A stretch of 35,809 bases of DNA from Novosphingobium sp. Chol11 (GTDB lineage Bacteria; Pseudomonadota; Alphaproteobacteria; Sphingomonadales; Sphingomonadaceae), in assembly GCF_945870625.1 (NCBI RefSeq), contig NZ_CAMBTS010000017.1, positions 1 through 35,809 of the forward strand. The letters run 5' to 3'. Of the stretch, positions 24,263-32,644 are shown piece by piece. The translations under genes and the position numbers were made by a program. The notes beneath the pieces were generated by a model. That model saw only the letters and a program-made list of their open reading frames with translations, was not told where the DNA came from and ran no database searches. Each line of letters starts with the position of its first letter. Position 1 is the first letter of the stretch.

Positions 24263-24508
24263 CAATAAGACAAGTGCTTGAAAGAGCTCCTTCCTGCCAA
24301 GGGCCGATTGCAAGAGGCGTTTGCAAGGGGCAGTTGTTGTGGGCGCCCAGTTCCCGTCGATCGGCGTGAACTGCATCGCACCATAAATCTTTTGCACGAG
24401 CGAAGGTGGTTCGTCCATTGGGTAATTCGGTATTGCCCAGCCTATTTCTGCAACGCCAATTTTTTCACGGAGTTGAGATCGGCTTGGCCCAAAGTAATCG
24501 TTTCGCCT
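24263..24508. other. Non-coding gap upstream of the riboswitch
   Basis: 246 bases between the end of the ScfR-type regulator gene and the first glycine aptamer. It must hold the minus-strand promoter of the riboswitch transcript, but I see no convincing -35/-10 pair. Composition is more AT-rich than the genes. A short open frame across it (minus, from 24418) runs through the riboswitch and is not a credible gene. No terminator was recognised for the regulator gene. Confidence 0.5.
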
Positions 24509-25903
24509 TCAACTCTCCGCAAAGCTGAACGGCTCTGCGCCCCGGCGGTAGTCGTCCGGCAGGATGTCGCGGCCGAGCGGGGGTTCGGCGCGAGCGATGC
24601 AGCCGGCGCGGTTGCACAGGCGGCAGGCGATGCCGATGGGGGTGGCGTCGGCAGTGCGGGGGTCTTGGCCGCGCGCGTAGATCAGACGCGGCGCGTGTTC
24701 GGCGGCGCACGCGAGCGCGATGGCGCGGGTGGTGCGCGGGCGGTGAAAGCCGCCGCCGCCCGCGACGACGGTGCGCAGGATCGAGAAAAAGCGCTGGCCA
24801 TCGGGCAATTCGAGCCACTGGCTGGCGATTTCGCCGGGCATGCGAAACACGTTGTGCAGCCGCCACAGCGGGCAGGCCCCGCCATGCGCGGCAAAGGGGA
24901 AGCCCGCGCCATCGAACCGCTTCGACACATTGCCCGCCGCGTCGACCCGGATGAAGAAGAACGGCACGCCCTCCTGCCCCGGGCGGCCCAGCGTGGTGAG
25001 GCGGTGGGCAACCTGCTCGAAGCCCGCGCCGAACTGCCCGGCGAGCGCTTCGATATCATAAGCGCAGTCCTCCGCCGCGCGAGCAAAGCGGCCATAGGGC
25101 ATCATCAGCGCCGCCGCGCCATAACCGGCAAGCGTACGCCGCACGAGACTGGCGGCGGTCTTGCTGGCGAAACTGGCCCCGCGCACCATCGCGGCGATTT
25201 CGCCGTTCAAGGCGCTGTAGGCGATATGCAGCGCGATCTGGAAGGCGCGGCTGGCGGCGGGCAGGGCATCATCGAGCAGCAATTGCTCGCCGTGCCGGTC
25301 ATAGCGGCGGACCGCGCCCATCATCACATCGCCGGGCAGTGAACGGACGCGCACGCCCTGCTTGCGCAGCCATTCCGCCGCGCCGCCACTGCTGTCGATT
25401 TCGGCGGCCAGCGCTTCGGCGCGCGTGTCGATCGGCGCGAAGTGGTTGCGATGTTGCGCGATGAAGGCCCGCGCCTCGCCCACCGGATCGTTCGCCAGCG
25501 CGCCGCCGCCGCCGCCGCGCAGGCCCGCCAGCGCCTGTTGCTCGCGCACATAGGCACCGTGCAGCCGCAGCATCGCCTCGGTCATGCCGGGAAAGCTGGT
25601 GGCGACATCGGCCACTTCGAGCGGGGGCAGATCGATCTCGGCAAAGATCGGATCGCGCAGCACCGCGGCGAGGCGGCGGGCATAATCATCGCGGTCGTCG
25701 GCGGCGAGTTCGGCCATATCAAGCTTGTAAGACCGCGCCAGCCGGAGCAGCAGATCGGCAGTGAGCGGGCGCTGGTTGCGCTCAATCAGGGCGATATAGC
25801 TGGGTGAAATCGCGAGCTCTTCGGCCATCGCGGCCTGGGTGAGGCCGAGTTCGCGGCGCAGGCGCTTGATGCGCGGGCCAAGATAGAGCGGTCGTGCAGT
25901 CAT
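24509..25903 (-). CDS. ScfR/RamB/PccR-type transcription regulator
   Basis: 464-residue regulator: N-terminal XRE-type helix-turn-helix (about 8-62; GLTQAAMAEELAISPSYIALIE), a middle IrrE/ImmA-like domain without the HExxH metalloprotease motif (ALHIAYSALNGE), and a C-terminal domain with CRLCNRAGC and RAEPPLGRDI. This is the layout of the short-chain fatty-acyl regulators: RamB (acetate), PrpR and PccR (propionate), which sense acyl-CoA esters. It is divergent from aceA with a 144-base shared region containing repeated CTTGTCAAG-like sites, so it very probably controls the glyoxylate shunt. It may act as activator or repressor; sequence does not tell. Confidence 0.9.
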   Translation of the reverse strand: MTARPLYLGPRIKRLRRELGLTQAAMAEELAISPSYIALIERNQRPLTADLLLRLARSYKLDMAELAADDRDDYARRLAAVLRDPIFAEIDLPPLEVADVATSFPGMTEAMLRLHGAYVREQQALAGLRGGGGGALANDPVGEARAFIAQHRNHFAPIDTRAEALAAEIDSSGGAAEWLRKQGVRVRSLPGDVMMGAVRRYDRHGEQLLLDDALPAASRAFQIALHIAYSALNGEIAAMVRGASFASKTAASLVRRTLAGYGAAALMMPYGRFARAAEDCAYDIEALAGQFGAGFEQVAHRLTTLGRPGQEGVPFFFIRVDAAGNVSKRFDGAGFPFAAHGGACPLWRLHNVFRMPGEIASQWLELPDGQRFFSILRTVVAGGGGFHRPRTTRAIALACAAEHAPRLIYARGQDPRTADATPIGIACRLCNRAGCIARAEPPLGRDILPDDYRRGAEPFSFAES

Positions 25904-25913
25904 GACACGTCAT

Positions 25914-25962
25914 CTTGTCAAGCCTGTACAACTTTACAAGCATTATCTGTAATGTTTGACAA
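25914..25962. promoter_or_regulatory. Candidate ScfR operator array between regulator and aceA
   Basis: CTTGTCAAG (25914-25922), CTTTACAAG (25932-25940) and TTTGACAA (25955-25962) are related near-palindromes; the first two are 18 bp apart. TTGTCAA (25915) and TTGACAA (25956) are exact inverted copies. Characterised ScfR proteins bind TTTGCAAA-like sites, so these are the obvious candidates. TTGACA at 25956-25961 could also serve as a -35 for aceA. Confidence 0.55.
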
Positions 25963-26047
25963 CACGACCCTGCTGCGGATTTCGCAGAGCTGCGCCCGCG
26001 CCTAGTGGCGGGCTACACTCAGCGCCTTTCCATGAAAGCGACACGAC

Positions 26048-27643
26048 ATGAACTATCAGCAGACCATTCACAGCGCCGGAACGGCCATCGCGCCTTTTGC
26101 CACCACTTGGACTGGCATCGAAGCGGAATCGGTGGCGCGGATGCGGCTGCAGAACCGGTTCCATTCGGGCCTCGATATCGCGCGCTACACCGCGAAGATC
26201 ATGCGCGCCGACATGGCCGCCTATGACGCCGATCCGGCAGAGTACACGCAGTCGCTGGGGTGCTGGCACGGCTTTATCGGCCAGCAGAAGATGATTTCGA
26301 TCAAGAAGCATTTCGGCACGACCAAGGGCCGTTATCTCTATCTTTCGGGCTGGATGGTCGCCGCGTTGCGCAGCGAATTCGGCCCGCTGCCAGATCAGTC
26401 GATGCACGAGAAGACCAGCGTTTCGGACCTGATCGCCGAGCTTTATACCTTCCTCAAGCAGGCCGATGCGCGCGAACTGGGCATGATGTTCCGCGATCTG
26501 GATGCCGCGCGCACCGCTGGCGATCAGGTCAAGTCCGCCAAGATCCAGCACGACATCGATCATTACGAAACGCATATCGTGCCGATCGTGGCCGATATCG
26601 ACGCGGGCTTCGGCAATGCCGAGGCGACCTATCTTCTCGCCAAGAAGTTCATCGAGGCGGGCGCTTGCTGCATCCAGATCGAAAATCAGGTTTCGGACGA
26701 AAAGCAGTGCGGCCATCAGGATGGCAAAGTCACCGTGCCGCACGAGGACTTCCTCGCGAAGATCCGCGCGGTACGTTATGCGTTCCTTGAGCTTGGCGTC
26801 GATGACGGCGTGATCGTGGCGCGCACCGACTCGCTCGGCGCTGGCCTGACGAAGCAGATCGCCTTCACCCGCGAGCCGGGCGACATCGCCGACCAGTACA
26901 ACAGCTTCCTCGATTGCGATGAAGTTGATCCTGCGAGCATCACCCACGGCGATGTGCTGATCACCCGCGACGGCAAGCTGATGAAGCCGAAGCGCCTGCC
27001 TTCGAACCTGTTTCAATTCCGCCCCGGCACAGGCGAAGACCGCTGCGTGCTCGACAGCATCACCAGCCTGCAGAACGGCGCGGACCTGCTGTGGATCGAA
27101 ACCGAAAAGCCGCACATTGGCCAGATCGGCGGCATGGTGAACCGCATCCGCGAGGTGATCCCCAACGCCAAGCTGGTGTACAACAACTCGCCCAGCTTCA
27201 ACTGGACGCTCAATTTCCGTCAGCAGGTCTATGACGCATGGGTCGAAGCGGGCAAGGATGTGAGCGCTTATGACCGCGCCCGTCTGATGAGCGTGGATTA
27301 CGATGCCACCGAGCTTGGCGCGGAAGCCGACGAGCGCATCCGCACCTTCCAACGCGACGCCGCAGCGCAGGCTGGGATCTTCCACCACCTGATCACGCTG
27401 CCGACGTATCACACCGCCGCGCTCAGCACCGACAATCTGGCGCGCGAGTACTTCGGCGAGGCGGGCATGCTCGGCTATGTGAAGGGCGTGCAGCGTCAAG
27501 AAATCCGCCAGGGTATTGCCTGCGTGAAGCACCAGAACATGTCGGGCAGCGACATTGGCGATGATCACAAGGAGTACTTCGCCGGGGAAGCCGCGCTGAA
27601 AGCGGGCGGCGTTCACAACACGATGAACCAGTTTGCAGCGTAA
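26048..27643 (+). CDS. aceA: Isocitrate lyase (531-residue form)
   Basis: Splits isocitrate to glyoxylate and succinate, the first enzyme of the glyoxylate shunt used for growth on acetate and fatty acids. The catalytic signature reads KQCGH (219-223, Cys221 the acid/base), a variant of the family K(K/R)CGH. GWMVAALRSEFG and the metal-binding region VADIDAGFGNAEATY are present, as are NNSPSFNW and HQNMSGSDIGDDH near the C-terminus. At 531 residues it is the longer Pseudomonas-type form, not the 434-residue E. coli type. It fits with the acyl-CoA dehydrogenases in this window, whose products feed acetyl-CoA. Malate synthase is not in the window. Confidence 0.96.
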   Translation: MNYQQTIHSAGTAIAPFATTWTGIEAESVARMRLQNRFHSGLDIARYTAKIMRADMAAYDADPAEYTQSLGCWHGFIGQQKMISIKKHFGTTKGRYLYLSGWMVAALRSEFGPLPDQSMHEKTSVSDLIAELYTFLKQADARELGMMFRDLDAARTAGDQVKSAKIQHDIDHYETHIVPIVADIDAGFGNAEATYLLAKKFIEAGACCIQIENQVSDEKQCGHQDGKVTVPHEDFLAKIRAVRYAFLELGVDDGVIVARTDSLGAGLTKQIAFTREPGDIADQYNSFLDCDEVDPASITHGDVLITRDGKLMKPKRLPSNLFQFRPGTGEDRCVLDSITSLQNGADLLWIETEKPHIGQIGGMVNRIREVIPNAKLVYNNSPSFNWTLNFRQQVYDAWVEAGKDVSAYDRARLMSVDYDATELGAEADERIRTFQRDAAAQAGIFHHLITLPTYHTAALSTDNLAREYFGEAGMLGYVKGVQRQEIRQGIACVKHQNMSGSDIGDDHKEYFAGEAALKAGGVHNTMNQFAA

Positions 27644-27667
27644 AGCGCGATGAGCAGGGAGAGCGTC

Positions 27668-27826
27668 ATGTCAGAGCCACCCCGCGCCCGCGCGGTCCTT
27701 TCGACCGAAGACTTCAAGCTGCTGCGCGAAGCCGTGTTGTTTTACCTCAAGGAGATCGAGGACAAACCTGAGTCGGTGAAGTTCTCGCATCTCTATCACC
27801 GGCTCGGGAGTGCGATGGGCCGTTAG
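27668..27826 (+). CDS. 52-residue conserved-looking protein after aceA
   Basis: Small protein starting MSEPPRARAVLSTEDFKLLR, followed by a predicted amphipathic helix (EAVLFYLKEIEDKPE) and SHLYHRLGS. ATG 27668 has AGGGAGAG 5 bases upstream; an in-frame ATG at 27650 would place that site inside the gene. It begins 24 bases after aceA and ends 45 bases before a strong terminator, so it is the last gene of the aceA transcript. Good ribosome site, regular codon use and co-transcription argue that it is real. Function unknown; a protein partner of isocitrate lyase or a regulator is speculation. Confidence 0.65.
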   Translation: MSEPPRARAVLSTEDFKLLREAVLFYLKEIEDKPESVKFSHLYHRLGSAMGR

Positions 27827-27870
27827 AGCCCACGCGTATCCCGATCGGAACTTTCCTGGAGAGGAGATCT

Positions 27871-27908
27871 GGCCCGTCGCATTTTGTGCGGCGGGCCGTA
27901 ACTTTTTG
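27871..27908 (+). terminator. Rho-independent terminator of the aceA transcript
   Basis: GGCCCGTCGCA (27871-27881), a 5-base TTTTG loop and TGCGGCGGGCC (27887-27897) make an 11-bp stem with one G-T pair, followed by GTAACTTTTTG. This is the clearest intrinsic terminator in the window and separates the aceA unit from the receptor/phytase unit. Confidence 0.85.
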
Positions 27909-27936
27909 CACTTGCGAGGAAAAGTCGCCCGCAGGT

Positions 27937-27957
27937 GGTTGCGAATGATTGTCAACC
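27937..27957. promoter_or_regulatory. Fur-like palindrome upstream of the TonB receptor
   Basis: A 21-bp imperfect palindrome running from GGTTGCGAAT across a central G to ATTGTCAACC; 8 of 10 arm positions pair. The TTGCGAAT-n-ATTnnCAA layout resembles Fur boxes before iron-receptor genes. It lies 17 bases before the Pho box. A plain hairpin is the other reading. Confidence 0.4.
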
Positions 27958-27973
27958 GCAAGATGTGGAGGAT

Positions 27974-27991
27974 CTGTCACATTTTTGTCAG
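27974..27991 (+). promoter_or_regulatory. Pho box (PhoB binding site)
   Basis: CTGTCAC-ATTT-TTGTCAG: two 7-bp direct repeats spaced 11 bp, matching the CTGTCAT-N4-CTGTCAT consensus at 6 and 5 of 7 positions. A -10-like TTAGAG (28001-28006) follows 9 bases later, the normal PhoB-promoter spacing, and the receptor ATG is at 28045. This predicts induction of the receptor/phytase unit by phosphate starvation. Confidence 0.75.
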
Positions 27992-28044
27992 GTGAAGAGC
28001 TTAGAGGAACCTCGAGTTTCAAAGAGAGATCAGGGGTTTTCGTT

Positions 28045-30402
28045 ATGAGCAGCAAACTTTTCCGCGTGCGCCCTTACCGCGTCGTGGCCCGTGCTTTGTT
28101 CCTTGCTGGCAGCGCGCTTTCCTTCGCAACTGCACAAGCAGCCGACGGTGCAGCGGACGAGATGGCTGACGAAACCACCCGGGCCGCGCGCGAAATCGTG
28201 GTCCAGGCCGAGATAGGCTTTCGCAACCGCGACGAAGCAGGCGTCGAGCCCAAGCTGGTCTATGACGAAGAGTACTTCCGCCGCTTCGAGCCGCTCACCG
28301 CTGGTGATGCGCTGAAACGGGTGCCATCGGTCACGTTCCTGTCCGACGTGCTTGAGAGCGACGGTGCGCGCCTGCGCGGTCTTGATCCCGGCTATACCCA
28401 GATCCTGATCAACGGCGACAGGGTGCCCGGCGCGGGCTTCGACCGCTCGTTCTTCCTCGACCGGGTTCCGGCCGAGCTCGTCAAGCAAGTCGAAATCGTC
28501 CGCTCCTCGTCGGCGCGCCGTACTGGTGATGCTGTGGCCGGCACGCTCAACATTGTTCTGCGCGACGCCTTCACGATGGATGGCGGCTATGTCCGCGGCG
28601 GAGCCCTGTTTTTCGATGATGGCAAGGTCAAGCCCAGCGGCGGCCTCTACTACGGCGGGCAGCTTGGGCCGGGCCGGTTGCTGATCGGTGCCAACGTTCA
28701 GGGGCGCTATGCTCCGAAGAAGAAGAAGAGCTTGCGCTACGGCGATTCGCCGGAAAACAATCCGAATTTCGCGACCGATGATTTCGACAACCGCGAAGAG
28801 CAGTCTGATGTGCGCAACGGCACCGACTACGCCGGCAACATCAGTTGGGCGATGGAGCGCGATGGCACCAAGTTTGAAATCGCCGGAAACTATGTGCGCA
28901 CAGATCGCGAACAGATCGAGCGCTCGTTCGAATTCAATGACCCAGCGATCTCGACAGGCCCCGTTCGGCTGAATGCCGATGGCACACTGCTGACCGACAA
29001 CTTCAACCCGCTGTTCATCAAACAGGAGAGCATGGCGCTGACCAGCAAGTTCAGCCATGAAACGGATTGGGGCAAGACTTCCGCCCGCCTTAGCTTCGCA
29101 AACTTCCGGGATACGCAGCGCGAGTTTGAGCACGAGATCGATTTTGATCGCAGCAGGCCGCGCTATACGGGGGATTTCACCACGAGCGCGCTCCGCGATA
29201 CCGAACTTTCTGGTGAACTGGAACAATCGTTCCGGCTTGGTAGCAATCTCACCCTCGCGGTCGGCGGTTTTGTTCAAAACAAGTTCCGCAAAACCAACAT
29301 TGCCGAACTGCGCAACCGCTTCAACGTGACCGCCAATCTTTCCGGCTATAATCAGGCAACCAACAATCCCGATGAATTCGCCACGCCGTTCGATACGCCC
29401 GAACCGACGCCAGGCGGATTTAACCGGATCGAGGAAGACCGCCGCGACCTCTATGCCCTGATCGAGGGCAAGAGCGGGATCTTCAAGTTTGAGGCGGGCC
29501 TCCGCTGGGAAAACACCGAGATGCGGATCGACGATTTCACGGTCGATCCCGCAGATGCCTCGTCGCGCGTGAAGTATGACTTCCTGCTGCCATCGGCATC
29601 GGTGCGTGTTGATTTGGGAGCGGGCCGGATCACGGCCTCGGTCGCGCGCACTGTGCGCCGTCCGCGCTTCGATTTCATCTCGCCCGCTTTGCTGGAAGCC
29701 GAGCTTGGCGATAACGATCTGCTGGGCAACCCGAGGCTGCTCCCCGAATCTTCGTGGGGCGGTGATCTTGGCTACGAGCATCGTATCGGCCGGACAGGTG
29801 TGATCGGGGCGAACGTGTTTTACCGCACGATCAAGAATGTCGTCGAAGTGGCCAACACCGGGGTGGAAGGCTCTGAAGGCGAGAATACCTTCGTGCTGCA
29901 ACCCCGTAACACCGGCAGCGGCGAAGTTTGGGGTGTTGAATTCGATCTTTCAACAAGCCTTGGCTTTATCGGCCTGCGCGAAACCGGCATTTTCGGCAAC
30001 CTGACCTTGATGCAGAGCAGCATTAGGGATGATTTCGGCACGCGGCGCTTCAATGGCCAATCGAAGTATGTGTACAACTTCGGCATGATCCAGAACTTCC
30101 CCAAGATCGGCGGCACGATCGGCGCGACGTATCGCAAGCAAGGTCCGGCCTATGATCGCCTCGTCGGCGAGGAAGTTCGCACCACGTATGGCGCCGACCT
30201 CGAAGTGTTCATCGAAAAGCGCTTTGGCAAGAGCTTCACGCTCAGGGCGGTTGGCTCAAACCTGCTCAATGGCAGCAAGGACGAGGTGTTCAACAAGTTC
30301 ACCACGATCGACGATCAGCGCGCGCGCAGCTTCGATGAGTATGAACTTGAATCGGAAACTGGTGGGCCGGTGTTCCAGATCGTCGCTCGATACGCTTTTT
30401 GA
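28045..30402 (+). CDS. TonB-dependent outer-membrane receptor linked to phytase
   Basis: TonB-dependent receptor of 785 residues. Signal peptide to about residue 32 (ALSFATAQA), a TonB-box-like EIVVQA soon after, a plug domain (DALKRVPSVTFLSD, LRGLDPGYTQILINGDRVPG, GTLNIVLRD) and a long beta-barrel ending VFQIVARYAF, with the terminal Phe needed for outer-membrane insertion. No N-terminal signalling or carboxypeptidase-like domain. ATG 28045 has AGGGG upstream; a frame extending back to 27949 would run through the Pho box. Its stop overlaps the phytase ATG by one base (TGATG), so the pair is one unit. Under a Pho box, the cargo is probably inositol phosphate or another phosphate ester, possibly metal-bound, not necessarily a siderophore. 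Confidence 0.9.
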   Translation: MSSKLFRVRPYRVVARALFLAGSALSFATAQAADGAADEMADETTRAAREIVVQAEIGFRNRDEAGVEPKLVYDEEYFRRFEPLTAGDALKRVPSVTFLSDVLESDGARLRGLDPGYTQILINGDRVPGAGFDRSFFLDRVPAELVKQVEIVRSSSARRTGDAVAGTLNIVLRDAFTMDGGYVRGGALFFDDGKVKPSGGLYYGGQLGPGRLLIGANVQGRYAPKKKKSLRYGDSPENNPNFATDDFDNREEQSDVRNGTDYAGNISWAMERDGTKFEIAGNYVRTDREQIERSFEFNDPAISTGPVRLNADGTLLTDNFNPLFIKQESMALTSKFSHETDWGKTSARLSFANFRDTQREFEHEIDFDRSRPRYTGDFTTSALRDTELSGELEQSFRLGSNLTLAVGGFVQNKFRKTNIAELRNRFNVTANLSGYNQATNNPDEFATPFDTPEPTPGGFNRIEEDRRDLYALIEGKSGIFKFEAGLRWENTEMRIDDFTVDPADASSRVKYDFLLPSASVRVDLGAGRITASVARTVRRPRFDFISPALLEAELGDNDLLGNPRLLPESSWGGDLGYEHRIGRTGVIGANVFYRTIKNVVEVANTGVEGSEGENTFVLQPRNTGSGEVWGVEFDLSTSLGFIGLRETGIFGNLTLMQSSIRDDFGTRRFNGQSKYVYNFGMIQNFPKIGGTIGATYRKQGPAYDRLVGEEVRTTYGADLEVFIEKRFGKSFTLRAVGSNLLNGSKDEVFNKFTTIDDQRARSFDEYELESETGGPVFQIVARYAF

Positions 30403-31430
30403 TGCGGCGTCTCTGGTTGCTCGCGGCGCTGTGCGCGGTGCCTGTTTCGGCAGGGGCCGCGCCAGCGACCGTCAGTGTTGCGGCGCAGGGCGAAACGGTG
30501 CCGGTGGGCACGGCGGCGGCCGATGCGGCAGACGATCCGGCGATCTGGCGCAATCCGCGCCGCCCATCGCGCAGCCTGATCGCAGCGACCGACAAGAAGG
30601 CCGGGCTCTACGTCTATGGTCTTGATGGCAAACCGCGCGATTTTTCGGCCGATGGACGTTTGAATAATGTCGATCTGCTGCCGATGGGGCGCGCCGGGGT
30701 CATTGTGGTTGCCAGCGACCGCAATGATCTGGCGGCGGCGCGGCTGCGGCTTTACCGGCTGGATACGCGCCGCGAAAAGCTGATCCCGCTCGGCACGGTG
30801 AGCGGCGGCACGGGCGAGGCTTATGGGGTGTGCCTGATGCGGCGCGGCGCGCGGCTGCATGCGTTTTCGGTGCTGAAAGACGGCACGGTGGCGCAAGTGG
30901 CGATCCGGCTGGGCGCGGGCGTGGGCAGGGGCATTGCCGCGCCGCGCGGGCGGATCGTGCGCCAGCTCAAGCTGGAGACGCAGACCGAGGGCTGCGTGGT
31001 CGATCCGCGCAGCCAGACGCTGTTCGTCGGCGAAGAAGATCGCGGCATCTGGGCGTTCGACGCGCGCGCGGGCGGATCGCGCAGCGGAAAGCTGGTCGCG
31101 GCGGTCGATGGCACGCAGCTTGTTGCCGATGTCGAGGGGCTGGCCTTGGCTCCCCTCGGGCGGCGCGGCGGCTGGTTGATTGCTTCCAGCCAGGGGGACA
31201 ACGCCTATGCGCTGTTCCAGTTGCCTGATTTGCGCCCGGCGGGCCGGTTTCGCATTGCGGCGGGCGCGCTGGGGGCAACCGAGGAAACCGACGGCATCGC
31301 CTTCCATCCCGGCAATTTTGGCCCGCGCTACCCGGCGGGATTGTTCGTGGCGCAAGACGGCGACAATGCCCCGGCGGCGCAGAACTTCAAGCTGGTGTCT
31401 TGGCGCAGCGTGATGCGCGCGCTGCAATAG
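30402..31430 (+). CDS. Beta-propeller phytase
   Basis: Secreted phytase of 342 residues that releases phosphate from phytate in a Ca-dependent way. Signal peptide MRRLWLLAALCAVPVSAGA. Family motifs occur in order: DDPAIW, NNVDLL, AYGVCL, EGCVVD, GEEDRGIW, DVEGLAL, SSQGDNAYALF, ETDGIA, FVAQDGDN and QNFKLV, covering the six-bladed propeller and its Ca/phosphate sites. It begins on the last base of the receptor stop codon. Coupling a receptor to a propeller phytase has been noticed in several Gram-negative bacteria; here the Pho box upstream supports a phosphate-scavenging role. Confidence 0.94.
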   Translation: MRRLWLLAALCAVPVSAGAAPATVSVAAQGETVPVGTAAADAADDPAIWRNPRRPSRSLIAATDKKAGLYVYGLDGKPRDFSADGRLNNVDLLPMGRAGVIVVASDRNDLAAARLRLYRLDTRREKLIPLGTVSGGTGEAYGVCLMRRGARLHAFSVLKDGTVAQVAIRLGAGVGRGIAAPRGRIVRQLKLETQTEGCVVDPRSQTLFVGEEDRGIWAFDARAGGSRSGKLVAAVDGTQLVADVEGLALAPLGRRGGWLIASSQGDNAYALFQLPDLRPAGRFRIAAGALGATEETDGIAFHPGNFGPRYPAGLFVAQDGDNAPAAQNFKLVSWRSVMRALQ

Positions 31431-31473
31431 CGCCCACGGATGCTGATTTGGGCGCGGCGGGGTTAGCCCGGGT

Positions 31474-32634
31474 TCAGAGGCTTTTGCGCCACTGCGCCAG
31501 CCGCGCCGCCGCTTCCTCCAGCATCACGGGCGGTTTGCAGTGGCACAGGCGCACGATCCCAAGCGGCGCGCCATCGCCTTCCCATAGCGCCGAGAGCGGG
31601 ATCGAGGCGACGCCTGCTTCGCGGACTGCGCGGTCGCTAAAGGTTGCATCATCGAGCGCGATGCCGCTGGCGGCGAGATCGATGCAGGAAAACCAGGTTG
31701 CGCTGTTTTCCAGCACGGCGAAACCTTCGCGGGCAAGGCCATTGTTGAGCACCGCGCGCGACGCGGCCCAATCGGCTTGCAGGGCGGCCGCGAGGGCAGG
31801 GTCGGCCAGCCCTTCGGCGACCGCCCATTGCAGCATCGGCGGGGTGGTGAAGGTCAGGAACTGGTGCGCTTTGGCCAGCACAGTGGCGATCTCGGGCGCG
31901 GCGACCATCCAGCCGACTTTCCACCCGGTTGCGCCGAAGATCTTGCCAGCCGAGCCGATCTTGATCGCGCGGGCCGCCATTCCCGGTTCCGCGAGCAGGG
32001 AGCGGTGCGGCTGGCCATCAAAGCGCACGTTTTCCCAGACCTCGTCGCAGATCGCGATCAGATCGTGCGCGCAGCATAGCCGGGCGAGCATCGCCAGTTC
32101 TTCAGCCGAGGCGACCGAACCAGTGGGATTGAGCGGATCGTTGAGCATGATCGCGCGGGTGCGCGGGGTGATCGCGGCGGCGATGGCGGCTGCGGGATAA
32201 GCCCAGCGCGGCGGCGCGAGCGGCACGAACACCGGCTCCCCGCCCGCGCGGCGCACCAGCGGGGCATAAGCATCGTAGGCGGGCGCAAACAGCAGCACCT
32301 CGTCGCCGGGGCAGACCACCGCCATCACGGCAGCAGCCAGTGCCTCAGTCGCGCCCGAGGTTATGATCACCTGTTCGCGCGCAAGCTGCAGCGCTTGCGT
32401 GCGGCTATAAAACGCTGCGACCGCATCGCGCAGTTCGGGCACGCCAGCGCTGGGCGGATAGTGCTGCGAGCGTTCGGCCATCGCCTTTGCTACCGCAGCG
32501 CAGAGCGCAGGCGGTGGCGGTTCATCAGGGAAACCTTGCCCCAGATTGATCGCGCCCAGCGAACGGGCGAGGCCCGACATGTGTTCAAACACCGTGGTCG
32601 GCATCGCGGTGTAGAGAGGGTTCATTCCCGGCAT
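31474..32634 (-). CDS. Class I/II PLP-dependent aminotransferase
   Basis: Fold-type I aminotransferase of 386 residues, similar to methionine/kynurenine aminotransferases (YbdL group): NLGQGFPDEPPP near the N-terminus, SAGVPELRDAVAAFY, NDPLNPTGSV (PLP-phosphate/substrate region), CDEVWENVRFDG (Asp and Tyr-type positions), and SAGKIFGATGWKVGWM containing the Schiff-base Lys. The C-terminal Arg for substrate carboxylate is in GIVRLCHCKPP. ATG 32634 is taken; an ATG three codons later is equally possible. Neither has a clear ribosome site; it starts 10 bases after the HTH-like gene, so coupling is likely. Substrate not determined. Confidence 0.88.
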   Translation of the reverse strand: MPGMNPLYTAMPTTVFEHMSGLARSLGAINLGQGFPDEPPPPALCAAVAKAMAERSQHYPPSAGVPELRDAVAAFYSRTQALQLAREQVIITSGATEALAAAVMAVVCPGDEVLLFAPAYDAYAPLVRRAGGEPVFVPLAPPRWAYPAAAIAAAITPRTRAIMLNDPLNPTGSVASAEELAMLARLCCAHDLIAICDEVWENVRFDGQPHRSLLAEPGMAARAIKIGSAGKIFGATGWKVGWMVAAPEIATVLAKAHQFLTFTTPPMLQWAVAEGLADPALAAALQADWAASRAVLNNGLAREGFAVLENSATWFSCIDLAASGIALDDATFSDRAVREAGVASIPLSALWEGDGAPLGIVRLCHCKPPVMLEEAAARLAQWRKSL

Positions 32635-32644
32635 TGGCCGCAAT

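Noticed and set aside
24026..24418. 130-codon minus-strand frame upstream of the DadA-type gene
   Set aside because: It crosses both glycine aptamers, whose conservation is at RNA level; no protein features.
25943..27616. Long minus-strand open frame (557 codons) under aceA
   Set aside because: Antisense to isocitrate lyase, which has all active-site motifs; the frame would also run through the operator region.
28030..29901. Long minus-strand open frame (623 codons) under the TonB receptor
   Set aside because: Antisense to a receptor with complete plug and barrel motifs; no recognisable domain and no ribosome site.
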